Of a stretch of 64,000 nt of DNA, positions 47,534-57,381 are shown one piece after another. Both the position numbers and the translations under genes were made by a program. The notes under the pieces are model-generated. The model saw only the letters and a program-made list of their open reading frames with translations. It was not told the origin of the DNA and did no database searches. Positions within the stretch are counted from its first letter, which is position 1. Each line of letters starts with the position of its first letter. The stretch is from the NCBI GenBank assembly GCA_028023455.1, contig JAQFVV010000043.1, forward strand, positions 1,224,001-1,288,000, read 5' to 3'. This stretch comes from Epiperipatus broadwayi. Its lineage: Eukaryota > Onychophora > Udeonychophora > Euonychophora > Peripatidae.

Positions 47534-48291
47534 ATCTTTTTTACATGTGAGTGGTCATGTGTATCCGTTATATAGGATAGAGTGGATAGCTCAAGGGAGC
47601 TTGAATCTCTGTGTTTAAATCCCCCATATTAAATATAAAAGAAGTAAGGCATTGATATCTTCTGGTACATCATAATGTTTATTAAAATAATAGATTTAGA
47701 AAAATCAGAAGACAACAACAATAGTCATTTCCTAATGATAATTTGTCACCATTAAGATCAGAGAAACAATGAGTTGTGATAATTTAGGCAGTTATGTTTT
47801 CATTATTTGTGTTTAAGAATATGCATCTACTGTTTTCCAAAGAAAGCACGATTGCATCCAAGATAATTATATGATCCTATGCTTTGAATTAATGAAAATT
47901 GCAAAGATATCTAGCGATAAAATAAAGCCCTGAGGAAATATAATCATATATTAAAAAGCAGTTTGGTTTACATTATGAAGTTTTAAAATGGATGTCACTA
48001 TCAGAATTCTAAATGATAACAGTTCATGTTGAGATTACTAGAAATAAGATGACCTACCAGATTATGTTGTAAAGTAGGATAAGTATTTTTTCATCATGAA
48101 ATATGAAGATGGGAGTGTTTTAAATCAACTTTATTCTTATATAAAAAGGATTTCACTAAACATTTAATATTTAAAAGTATTTTAGATATTTCATATTTCT
48201 CTTTCTTCAAAAAGAATTATGTATGCCAAGAAATATAGTAAGTAAACATCAATCTAATATTAGCATTATATATCATTATCTTAAATGGTTA

Positions 48292-48452
48292 TAAATAAAT
48301 CAATTATTTTATATAGCGCGAAGTTTTATAAACTGTAATAGCTAAACAGCAATAAACTGTTGCACATGCGCTTTGCAGATTTTAACTATAAATGACTGAA
48401 TACAAACACTTCAAACACATCATAAAGTCTTTGGGAAAAGATAGAATGACCT
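48292..48452 (+). repeat. Family A single arm
   Basis: From ATTTTATATAGCGCG to AAAGTCTTTGGGAAAAGATA. Same arm as 6560. Confidence 0.75.
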
Positions 48453-48632
48453 GTAATAAAGCTTTGAAGGAGGCAATTAGAAAATTGACAGTGTATCATG
48501 TGAATAGTATATTAATATACGTTTAAGAAAATATTTAAAAAGTGTAAAGACAATCAGCGATTTAAAATCCATTGTTATAAATATGTGTGTAATCCATATT
48601 TAGTATTTATTATTATATGAAACTTTTCTTAC

Positions 48633-48700
48633 CACAACTAACCATTCCAAATTTGATCCTGTCAACATCAAAGTTATATGTTGGAGCAGTAACACTTCCT
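48633..48700 (-). CDS. HYDIN: HYDIN-like exon
   Basis: Acceptor TATTTTAG before 48700, donor TG|GTAAGA after 48633. 68 bases. With the CG left by the previous exon the first codon is CGA (Arg), then GSVTAPTYNFDVDRIKFG and MVSCG. The P-T-Y/F-x-F-x-V-x-x-x-x-FG-x-V-S pattern opens a HYDIN ASH/MSP domain. The exon ends in phase 1 with a G, and the continuation was not located. Confidence 0.82.
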
Positions 48701-48809
48701 CTAAAATATAATAAATATTTAAACATACATTTGTATATACACAAATTCTATATATACATACTTAAATAATACGCGTAATAATGCTCAAGGCTAAATAAGT
48801 TTGTAAGTA

Positions 48810-49020
48810 ATTAAAATCCGGAGAACAAAAAAAAACAGATAATATCAATAACAATCACCAATTTTAAACTGTTGTCATGGCAATATCCTTTTAACAATAA
48901 AGATGGAATCCCACCTTTATTAATGGACCAATATATTTATATAGACACTAAAGATTGCAAGTTTAAAATTGTTGATTGTTATTGGGATTGTCGAAGTGCT
49001 AACGGGTTTTAATGTTATAT
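48810..49020. repeat. Family G foldback (MITE-like)
   Basis: The left arm AATATCAATAACAATC, ACCAATTTTAAACTG faces the right arm AAGTTTAAAATTGTTGATTG, TTATTGGGATTGTCG. Size is about 200 bp, with no ORF. Fragments occur at 5655 and 61420. Confidence 0.7.
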
Positions 49021-49048
49021 ATATATATTTAAATAAATATCCAAAATA

Positions 49049-49553
49049 TCAAATCACCACACATCGATAAGAAATTCAGCACCACCATCTGTGAAATATA
49101 TTTAGTCTGTTGTTTTTTTTTTCATATGTCATAGCATCGGCCGGGAGGCAAACCCGCAACAACCGTTTGCAACCAACTGCTTTTACTTGCAAGGCGGCTG
49201 CGCTGACCTCTCGGCTAACAACGCTTGACTAGAGTCTGTATTTAAAATAGCAAGCCCAAAAAGGTACCTCTTTAAAACGGTACACTATTAGATATTAAAT
49301 ATTAAGATACAAATCAATTAAAACGAAGAGTGTCAAATTCAAATAAGCAACATATTTGTTCAGTAGCAATTTAACATTATTGCATATTTGAATTTCATGC
49401 TCTTTGTTTGAATTAGCTCGTGTTTCAATATTTAAGATCAAATAGCATATAGTTTCAAAGAGATACCTTTTTGGGCTGGCTATTTTGAAATACAAACTAT
49501 ATTTATTTCACAGAAGGTGCTGTTGAATTTCTTAATGATGGGTGGTGATTTGA
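49049..49553. mobile_element. MITE with about 100-bp terminal inverted repeats, left arm split by a SINE
   Basis: The outer arms are CAAATCACCACACATCG, AAGAAATTCAGCACCACC on the left and the inverse on the right (49490-49552). The inner arms (AAATAGCAAGCCCAAAAAGG; inverse at 49460-49490) continue the same inverted repeat. The left arm is interrupted at 49110 by the SINE. The central frame on the minus strand is not a recognisable protein. Confidence 0.8.
49111..49232 (-). mobile_element. tRNA-derived SINE nested in the MITE
   Basis: Minus strand: GTCAAGCGTTGTTAGCCGAG, AGGTCAGCGC (A box region), GGGTTTGCCTCCC (B box), GCCGATGCTATGACATATG and an A-run. AGTCTGT flanks it at 49104-49110 and 49233-49239. 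The GCCGAGAGGTC block resembles a leucine-type tRNA, but the parent tRNA is uncertain. Confidence 0.85.
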
Positions 49554-49704
49554 TGTATATATAATATTTAAATACATGTATATTGTCTATATTAAACTTA
49601 ATGTAATATATAAGGGACTTGAAGTCAGATTTACAGGCTCCCCACAGCTATTGAATTCATCCTACACAACTGATACACATAACCACATAATATGAAAAAG
49701 ATAA

Positions 49705-49768
49705 ATGATCTTCAATATACATATTTCATGCTGAAATAGCACTCATCAGTTGGTCCAGATGACCATCT
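49705..49768 (-). ncRNA. Hammerhead ribozyme, family E
   Basis: Minus strand: CTGATGA, stem II GTGCT-ATTTC-AGCAT, GAAA, stem III AT-ATGT-AT, H17 = A. Stem I uses CAA/TTG and ATCT/AGAT. The core is complete. Confidence 0.7.
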
Positions 49769-50828
49769 CCCACATATATATACAATCATATATATACTTG
49801 AAATTTTTAATAATATAGCTGAAGAGTTGGAGAGTAAAGAAGAATGAAGTTTGTCCATTAAAGTTTGAAGATTTTCTATTTTAATATAAACTGAGCACTG
49901 ATTGTATATAGGTGTGAGAGATAGTGATCTGAACCAACTGATGATTGCTGGTTCAGCATAAAATACCTTTATTGGAGATCATTTATTTTTTTTCACATGT
50001 ATGTGGTCATGTGTATCAATTATATAAGATGGATTGGATAGCAAGTTCCTTATAATTACATTAAGTTTAGTATAAACAATTTTAAATATTACATATTCAT
50101 ACTGTATTCTGCCCATCCCTCTTCTGTGTATTCAAATGGACATATTAAAGTCCTATGTGTGGAGTCAGATTGACTTAAGAGCAACATGGATATAACAATA
50201 ATATGGGCACCATCGAGGGCTTTGAACATTTCATCCTTGGATTTTCAATGATATGGATGGCTGAAAAGTTGGAGAGTGAAGAAGATTGATGCCTATCTAT
50301 TAAAGTTTGAAGATTTTCTATCTTAATATAAAGTGAGTAGTGATTGTATATATGTGTGAGAAATGGTGATGTGGACCAACTGATGAGTTCGGGTTCAGCA
50401 TAAAATATGTATTGGAAATCATTTATTTTTTTCACATGAATGTGATCATGTGTATCAATTATAAAAGATGGATTGGATAGCTGTGGACGTTGAAAGTCTG
50501 AAGTCAAGTTCCTCATAATTACATTAAGTTTAGTACAGACAATATTCATGTATTTAAATATTACATATTCATCCTGTATTCTTCCCATTCCTCTTCTGTG
50601 TATTTAAGTGGACATATTAAGGTCCTATATGTTCAGATTGGCTTAAGATCAAAATGGATATGACAATAATACTGACACCATCAAGGGCTTTGACATTTCA
50701 TCCTCAGATTTTCAATGATATGGATGACTGAAGAATTGGAGAGTGAAGAAGATTGATGCCTATCTATTAAAGTTTGAAGATTTGTTATCTTAATATAAAC
50801 TGAGCAATGATTGTATATATATGTTGGA

Positions 50829-50893
50829 GATGATGATCCGGGCCAACTGATGAGTGCTAGTTCAGCATGAAATATGTATATTGGAGATCATTT
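50829..50893 (+). ncRNA. Hammerhead ribozyme, family E
   Basis: Stem I CCAA with TTGG, plus ATGAT with ATCAT after a bulge. Core CTGATGA, stem II GTGCT-AGTTC-AGCAT, GAAA, stem III AT-ATGT-AT, H17 = A. It sits in the last tandem unit. All catalytic bases are present. Confidence 0.74.
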
Positions 50894-51376
50894 ATCTTTT
50901 TTACATGTATGTGATCATATCATTTATATGATGGATTGGATAGCTGTGGGAATTTGAAAGTCTGAGTTCAAATCCCTTATAATTACTAGTGTGATAGTTA
51001 AATTTAAATTAAGAAATGATAATCTTAAACCTAATTTATTTTCTTAAGTGTGAATCATGGGAGTATCACTAATATTTTAGGGAAGTAGTGTGTAGTGATA
51101 TTTCTATGCCATTGAGGATATACTTTTTGGTGTACTTTTAATGTTTTAAAAAAGGAGGATATCTTACTGAATAATTTAAAGAATATGTCTCATGATCTGT
51201 AATAATAAAGTATTAAACAATTTATATTCTTTACGTAGTAAGAAGGCTGAGATAGAATTAGTAATTAGTAGTTAAGTAGGGTACAATATATATAAGAGTT
51301 ATGCAAAATAAGAAAATTCTTGTGTTCTATCTTTGTTAATATAAAATATTAATACCATTTCAATCAATAATTATTT

Positions 51377-51601
51377 TTATTCTAATTGCGATAGAATTAT
51401 ATAACATTTAAACAGTATCCAATAAAATGAGAGACATCTAAATGTGTTAATCTCCCATTCATTCTTTGAGAATAGTTCATAGATTAATATTAAGTAACTT
51501 GTAATGTAAGCTTCATGTTTTTCTAACCAATAATTGAAAATGTGAGCTATATGAATCAAAGCATTATCATTTTGGAAAATAAGTCTTATCTGAAAACAAA
51601 A
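51377..51601 (-). pseudogene. Possible Tc1/mariner transposase C-terminal remnant
   Basis: The minus-strand frame contains LIFQNDNALIHIAHIFNYW, LEKHE, resembling the Q-x-DNA-x-x-H-x-A block around the second catalytic Asp of mariner-type transposases. The expected S-P-D-L-N-P block is not recognisable (SYLILIYELF). A T-rich AG lies directly before it. Only about 70 codons, so the call is tentative. Confidence 0.4.
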
Positions 51602-52420
51602 ATAGCATAGGATTTAAATAATCTGAACCTAAATGAATTCAAAAGATCAATGGTTAATTAGATCAAAAAATGACCATAATATAATTTCCTAATTCACACA
51701 GTTTGAAAAAAACAGTCACTATGGTTGGTATGTTTTGGAAATATAAGGTGCTCTAGTTATTAAATATAAAAGATAATTTACTCACATGCTTTTTCTCATA
51801 ACATGATAGGCTTTACATCCATACCAGAAGTCAGTAGTAATGTTATGACAATTTACCCGTAAATGTTCTGATAATAAAGATTAAAACCAATTGTTTTGAT
51901 AGCAGTGGAATGTTCCGATACTGTAATTTAATGTTGTTTTTATTCAGTCTTACTCAATGTCTATTTAACCTTCTCAATAAAAATTAATTATAACAAGTTC
52001 AATTTAGTACATTCATTCATCGTTCTTAAAAAAGATGTTTGGATATTGTGTTCCAGATAATTGGCCCTAACAATTCAAACTCAGATTTGGCATTTCTTTT
52101 GATGGTTTTATAAAATGGATATTAGCTTCCTGATAAATATTTTTATCATTATCTGAAAGTTTTATTTGTAAAAGATAATTATTTTAATGATACACATTTC
52201 TAGTTGTATATAATCGAAGTTACCATTAGATCCCAAGCCTTCCTATAGATAAATAAAATTAAACCACTAAACATCACATGATCACCAATTCTTTATACTT
52301 ACACAAGCTGTTTACACAGCGGCTAAACTCTCCATACAATAATGCCACTCAGTGCAAGCCAGAATAATCAATGGATGCAAGAAGGTTTGTGCATAAAATC
52401 CCCATTTAGTGCCTACTCAT

Positions 52421-52475
52421 CCAATATCCCCAGACTAGTTTCTGGCTTGTGGCCTTCGTCAGTGAGGAGTGTTGT
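52421..52475 (-). ncRNA. Hammerhead ribozyme, family C, left arm
   Basis: Minus strand: inner stem I CCTCA with TGGGG, core CTGACGA (N7 = C), stem II GGC-CACAA-GCC flanked by an A-A mismatch, GAAA, stem III AC-TA-GT, C17. The outer stem I was lost at the palindrome centre. Confidence 0.65.
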
Positions 52476-52479
52476 TAAT

Positions 52480-52532
52480 GCTCCTCACTGACGAAGGCCA
52501 CAAGCCAGAAACTAGTCTGGGGATATTGGATG
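52480..52532 (+). ncRNA. Hammerhead ribozyme, family C, right arm
   Basis: The same structure on the plus strand: CCTCA, CTGACGA, GGC-CACAA-GCC, GAAAC-TA-GTC, TGGGG. The catalytic bases are complete. Confidence 0.65.
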
Positions 52533-52859
52533 AGTAGGCACTAAATGGAGATTTTATGCCCAAGCCTTCTGGCGTCCATTGATTACTCTGGTTTGCACTG
52601 AGTGGGACTACTGTATGGAGAGTTTAGCCTTTGTGGAAATAAAATGTATGGGTAATAATGAAGATTTATATAATACACATGTTTGAGATGGACATATATC
52701 AAATAGTTTCATTTCTCAGAAGTTCATAAACATTCAAGTACTAGAAATACCAGAACTGAAATCAAGCTGAAGTCTTTAAACTCAAAAAATCTGCCACTCT
52801 ACGACTAGTAGAAATAAGTTAGTATCAAAATTAAATAAGTTTATGTGTTTGAAAAGGTT

Positions 52860-53215
52860 TTTTAATATATGTGTTTTACCAATTTTTACTTATGGATGTA
52901 AAACTTGGACACTTAAAAGAAAGTCAATTCAGAAACTTCAGATTATTCAACAAAGTGTACAGAAAATAAATAGGTATTAATGAAAGAATGAAAGAACTGA
53001 AATGAGTTTTAATGGACGTATTTCTAGAAGAAATGGTAATAGATTGGCAATTAAAGTATTAAATTAAATCAAAAGCTATATGTGAGATGGATAGATGAAA
53101 TAAAGAAGTTTGCTAGTATAATGTGGAGAGAGAAACTAGGAACTAGAAAAAGTGGGTTGCATTTGGAAAGATCATCATTCTGCAGTGAATCATTAATGTT
53201 TAGAAATGATGATAT
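52860..53215 (+). pseudogene. RTE-type LINE, 3' fragment
   Basis: Plus-strand frames (with shifts) give VLPIFTYGCKTWTLK-like and then RWIDEIKKFASIMWREK sequence, ending like the RTE terminus at 8245. It has indels and stops, so it is inactive. Confidence 0.65.
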
Positions 53216-53919
53216 GTGTATAGAATCCAATTTAATTTTTAAATTATAGATATTTAGCCATCAACAAAAAAAATAATGAAAAAATAGAATAATACAGATA
53301 TAAAAAAAGATAGTAAAGGTAATAGATCTAAAGATAAAAAAAGGGAGTATTATTACACAATTGAGAATGGATTTATAATGTTAGTCATACAAATGGCATC
53401 ATAAAATTTATGAATTTAATTATTTAATACTTTTTTAACTATTGGATAAGCGAAAAGGTGAATAATGGATTTATGGATGTGGAATACGATAATTAACAAA
53501 ATAAATATTTCTGTTATTTTGTCTAATTTTTTTATTATATACACATGTCTATTTTTAATATTGTGCGAATACAGTAGTCTCTACAATCAGTTAAAAATCC
53601 TGATAACTAGCTTTCATTATCTAATTTAAATTAATGTTGGCATTTACAATTTTAACATCAAGGAGTTACATGTAAACATAACTGAAATTCAAATAATTTT
53701 AATAATAGCATAAATAAATTGAAGTTTGCGAAATATATAAACGCCGATAATATATACCTATTCACAAAACAACTAAGTCTGAAATTATTATTATGATAAT
53801 TTACAAACCAAATAATCTGATTTATAAATTATCATAGTAATTACATAGGATTTAGTTGTTCTCTGAATAGATTTATAAACACATTAAAGAAATTTAAAAA
53901 AAAAAAAAACAAATATTGT

Positions 53920-54390
53920 TTAATGAGCATGTTAATAGCTCTAACAAGCTTTATCGATAAATTTTATTTCTATTATAGTTTTGCTTTTAAATCTTAAGAG
54001 ATGTTATATTGCTAAAGATATTAATATATGGTGTAACTGAAAATTATTCAGGTCCATATAGCTATTTAAGTTAGATAGCTGGATTTGAAGACATATAGAT
54101 GACTGAACATTTCAGATTTTCTATTTAATAGTTAATGATTAGATAAGAGCTTGCTTTGAGATGGTATTTTGAATCTAGTGTCTGGAATATCCTACACCCT
54201 CACTGAAGATAGTCAATAGTTTGAAACTGGTTTGGGGTGGGGGTGTTTCTAGATAGAGATTTTTAAATGCTTTCTCTTATGCCATTTATAAATAAAGCTT
54301 ATTAGAACTATTAGCATGCTCATTATTTTAGCTTATAATTACAAGCTTATAGAGTTAAGTCATGTGATGTATGACTTGATTTTATTTTTT
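53920..54390 (-). mobile_element. Family D unit, inverted orientation
   Basis: Between GAGCATGTTAATAGCTC (53923) and AGTCATGTGATGTATGACTT (54358). It contains CTGGATTTGAAGACATATAG and GGTTTGGGGTGGGGG. A hammerhead relic at about 54190-54250 keeps CTGAAGA and GAAAC, but stem II no longer pairs. Confidence 0.7.
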
Positions 54391-55261
54391 TATTTTTAAT
54401 CAGTTCTTTTACTTAGCAAACTGCTTTTCTTTCCAATTTCTTTATAAAAATATAAATAAATGCACATGATTTTTCTTAATGTTTACTTTATTGATGAAAC
54501 AACTATTTAAAAAGTTTGTAAAGCTGAATTGTTATTTTAAATTACTATTCACATTTTGTATGGTCAAGCATTATTTCACTGTATCATTCACAACTCTCAA
54601 ATTAGATGCCCAATTCCCATTTACTTTATTTTATTTTTTTAATTACAAATCTTTTCTTTTCTACTTTTTTAACATTATATAATTCTTAATTCACTTTTAT
54701 AACTTTCATTCTTCTTTTCCATATTAGTTAGCTCTAAAATCTTTTCCATGTACTTTTTTTTATAACAATTACACAGTCTAACATTCATCCAATCAACAGC
54801 TGCAATTTTTATTGGCCAATACTAGAATTGCAGTAAAATCTATGAATTATATAAAAATATATCCGAGATTTAATATTATCATGGAAATAAATTTATATTT
54901 TTTTATTTATACTATTTACAAGTAGTTTTAATTTAAACTGGTTGAATTGTTTTTACTAGAATGTATCAATCTCTTTTTGGTTCCTCTATAACGTGCACAA
55001 AAAACGACTTTGTTAATAAATATTTGTAGTTACTATCTTAGTTTTATTTTTCAGAGTACTGATTGGATGAGAAAGTAATATGTCAGAATAAAAAATTTAG
55101 GATCAACTTACTGATTGTTTATATTATAAGAGTAATTCGTTAAATACTTCATCTATTTTCACATATTTAGAAATGTTTTTATTATTTAATTTGTAAGTGC
55201 TCATAAAAAACATGTATAAAGAATAACCTTCTTCAGTTACAAACTTTTCTAGTCTTTGATG

Positions 55262-55465
55262 GATACATGTTAGACCTGTTGCCCATGTTTGTGACAGCAA
55301 AATGCGGTACCTTTCTCCAGTGGAGGGGGGGTGTTTGTGATGATAGAGGTATTAAAAAGTCACAACTATGACATTCCAGCATCACAACACCCTCCCCCTC
55401 ACTGGAGAAAAGTACAGCATTCTGCCATTATGAACACATACAGCAGGTCTAATATGTAAGTACCC
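55262..55465. repeat. About 200-bp palindromic element with GC-rich arms
   Basis: The left arm TTAGACCTGTTGCCCATG, TTTCTCCAGTGGAGGG is mirrored by CCCTCACTGGAGAAA, ACAGCAGGTCTAA at the right end. The spacer is about 35 bp. It occurs once in the window. Confidence 0.75.
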
Positions 55466-55617
55466 TTTAAAGATGTACTGAGATTTAAGTTTTTAAAAAC
55501 ATGTACCATAAACGACTAAGTTATTATTACCTTCTAATTTATAAAAATCAATATTATGTTAATAATATTAAAAAATTAAATGTTTTTTTTAATATTTAAA
55601 ATAATAAAACATCTTAC

Positions 55618-55841
55618 CGGAATCTCAGTTTATTTTTCTTTGGTGAATTAATAACTTCAAAATAAAATTCTTCATAAAAATTCCCATGTGAAGAAGAACA
55701 GAATGTAACATTGATGGACTGATATTCAGCAGGTTGTAGAAGACCAGATGGAGGAGTAAATGTAAAATCAGCACCGAACCCTGATTCATTAGGAATATAG
55801 TTGAAAATGGCTTCAATTTCACTTTTATTAGTAACAACAAG
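55618..55841 (-). CDS. HYDIN: HYDIN-like exon (most 5' exon in window)
   Basis: Acceptor TTATCTTCCAG before 55841, donor CCG|GTAAGA after 55618. 74 codons plus two bases. It begins LVVTNKSEIEAIFNYIP and continues PPSGLLQPAEYQSINVTF, SSSHGNFYEEFYFEV and SPKKNKLRFR. G-x-L-x-P-x-E-x-Q-x-I-x-V-x-F followed by G-x-F-x-E-E-F-x-F-x-V is the strand pattern of HYDIN ASH/MSP domains. The phase joins the exon at 48700 exactly. It acts in the ciliary central-pair apparatus by family knowledge. Earlier exons lie beyond 64000 or were not recognised. Confidence 0.85.
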
Positions 55842-56145
55842 CTGGAAGATAAATAAAAGTGAAATAAATTTTATAATAGTTACTTAGATATAATATATCT
55901 AAATTAAAGCTTAATGAATAAAATTTTAAAAATAATTAAAATACTACTTTTTAAAAAATGCCTATCAGACTTAATACTAATTGTTTAGCAGCAATGAATA
56001 ATATTTGTATACAAATTTTTAATATATCCTTGCCAACATTTTAGCACTCGATTTTTGACTAGCAATGAATTACAATTTGAATAAATATCGAAATATTTTC
56101 TATTTAACTGCAGTGGTAGAGTGTCAAACTATGAAATATAAGGTC

Positions 56146-56812
56146 CACCAAACATCACATGATCGCCATTCCTTAAGCTTACACAAACTGCTTTCACAGA
56201 GGCAAAACTCTTCACACAGTAGCACCACCCAGTGCAAGCCAAAGTAATCGATGGATGCAGGAAGGTTTGTGCATAAAATCCCTATCTAGTGCCTACTCAT
56301 CTAATATTCCCAGACTAGTAAGCTATGACTTTCATCATTGAGGAGCCTTGTATCTGAGAGCACTGCATCTATAACTTAGGATCTAATCCAACCCTCCTGC
56401 AGCCCACATTTTACTTTTTTAGCTAACTATAAAGCTTTGAGTCCAAAATAAAAACAATAATGTTTTCAATCATTAGCTTGTATAGTTGTATAGATCTGAA
56501 CTCAGTTCAGCATCCATACTTTATGGTGTCTTTGGTTCTTTAATAACCACAGTGACCATAATCCTATTGGTCAGGACTGGTAGTAAATCATCAAACATCA
56601 TATGATTGCCATTCTTTACGCTTATACAAGCCATTTTCACTACAAAACTCTCCATACAGTAGCACCACTCAGTGCAAGCCAGAGTAATCAATGAATGCCA
56701 GAATAAGTAGGCACTAGATAGGGATTTTATGCACAAACCTTCCTGCATCCATTGATTACTCTCACTGACTTCCACTGAGTGGCGCTACTGTATGGAGAGT
56801 TTTGCCTCTATA
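56146..56812. mobile_element. Family C foldback with 12-bp target-site duplication
   Basis: AAATATAAGGTC at 56134-56145 is repeated at 56813-56824. Between them are a minus-type unit (to about 56420), a spacer and a shortened inverted end (about 56640-56812). The ribozyme region near 56300-56350 is degraded. Confidence 0.7.
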
Positions 56813-57261
56813 AAATATAAGGTCATTGGATTGATTCCAGTTCTGGCACTTCTACTCATCAAACTTCTTATAAATTACTGAGCAATAGGTCATGTGACAA
56901 CATACTTTTCAGTGATAAAAGCCACTAATAAGATGTATGATTAACAACCTGTTAGAAGATTAATGTATGTTGCCATATGTATATATGTGAAGAGCTTAAT
57001 GATATAGTGAGATTATAATTGTACTTAAGATTTTCTACCAGATAGTCAATCCTAGATAATCTAAGCAGCCATTTATTGGTCAGTAAAAAGGTATCAAATT
57101 ATTCATAGCTAAGTGCTAAATCAATGATGAAAAGCTATTGATAATTGGAAAGTCTAATTTTTCTACAAAATGTTATTGGAGTTTTTGTTTTATACTAAAT
57201 TATTTAAAGGGTGAACTATCTATCTAACAACTGAGAAGTCTGCCTCAGCAATAAAACTATT

Positions 57262-57381
57262 AAACATCATATGACCACCACTTCTTATGCTTGTGTATAA
57301 CTGTTAAAACAGGCAAAACTCACTATACGTATTGCCACTCTAGCTTGCTGTGTGTGGCAATACGTATAGTGAGTTTTGCCT
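57262..57381. mobile_element. Mini family C palindrome with 14-bp target-site duplication
   Basis: GCAATAAAACTATT at 57248-57261 and 57382-57395 brackets 120 bp. The insert starts AAACATCATATGACCACC and folds back through GGCAAAACTCACTATACGTA and its inverse. No ribozyme is retained. Confidence 0.8.

Larger units (their letters stand above)
46795..47640. mobile_element. Family E foldback pair with two intact hammerheads
   Basis: A minus-oriented full unit (46795-47260) faces a plus-oriented unit (47235-47640). Common strings include CATCAGATTTTCAATG, TATGGATGGCTGAAG, TATCTTAATATAAGCTGA and a GGTTTAAATCCCC-like tRNA box at the outer ends. The two units meet near TTTAAATGGAC. Confidence 0.75.
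31123..48632 (-). other. Intronic interval of the HYDIN-like gene (at least one exon not found)
   Basis: Phase 1 at 48633 and phase 0 at 31122 cannot be joined directly. Alignment to family knowledge also predicts roughly 70-80 missing residues. I did not find that exon by eye. It may be diverged, deleted or misassembled. Stretches with nothing recognised are 31746-32339, 33821-34614, 35346-38864, 39051-40339, 41611-42084, 43216-44204, 45861-46236, 46336-46794 and 47641-48291. Confidence 0.5.
49605..51000. mobile_element. Family E cluster: one inverted unit and about 2.5 tandem units
   Basis: A minus unit (49605-49790) is joined to plus-oriented units ending near 50050, 50513 and 50988 (spacing 463 and about 474 bp). 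Each has AAAGTTTGAAGATTT, TATCTTAATATAAACTGAG, the ribozyme region, GTGGTCATGTGTATCA and a GAGTTCAAATCCC-like end. Two ribozymes have intact cores. The two in the middle (49925-49985, 50365-50425) have GAAA changed to AAAA. Confidence 0.78.
52255..52640. mobile_element. Family C palindrome with a hammerhead on each arm
   Basis: Arms of about 170 bp are almost exact inverse copies meeting at GTGTTGTTAATGC (about 52468-52480). They include CTCTCCATACA, CAGTGCAAGCCAGA and CCTACTCATCCAATATCC. AAATAAAAT lies outside both ends, a possible duplication. Each arm keeps an intact ribozyme core. Confidence 0.78.
48701..55617 (-). other. About 6.9-kb intron of the HYDIN-like gene
   Basis: Both splice sites are consensus and the phase fits. 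It is packed with families C, D, E and G, a SINE-in-MITE nest and LINE fragments. Unassigned stretches are 51001-51376, 51602-52254, 53216-53919, 54391-55261 and 55466-55617. Confidence 0.7.
5293..55841 (-). other. HYDIN: Span of the HYDIN-like gene visible in the window
   Basis: Four exons on the minus strand encode consecutive pieces of one protein that I recognise as HYDIN-like. HYDIN is the very large axonemal protein of the central-pair C2 projection of motile cilia. It is built from many ASH/MSP (PapD-like) domains, and its loss impairs ciliary beating. The exons lie in the correct protein order from high to low coordinate. Exon junctions agree in phase between 55618 and 48700 (CG|A, arginine) and between 31022 and 5506 (AA|C, asparagine). 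Between 48633 (phase 1) and 31122 (phase 0) at least one exon of length 2 modulo 3 is missing from my reading. The gene must continue beyond both ends of this span. The introns are unusually long, the largest about 25.5 kb. Confidence 0.8.

Noticed and set aside
49295-49495. 66-codon minus-strand frame
   Set aside because: It is the interior and arm of the palindromic MITE, with no protein similarity recognised.
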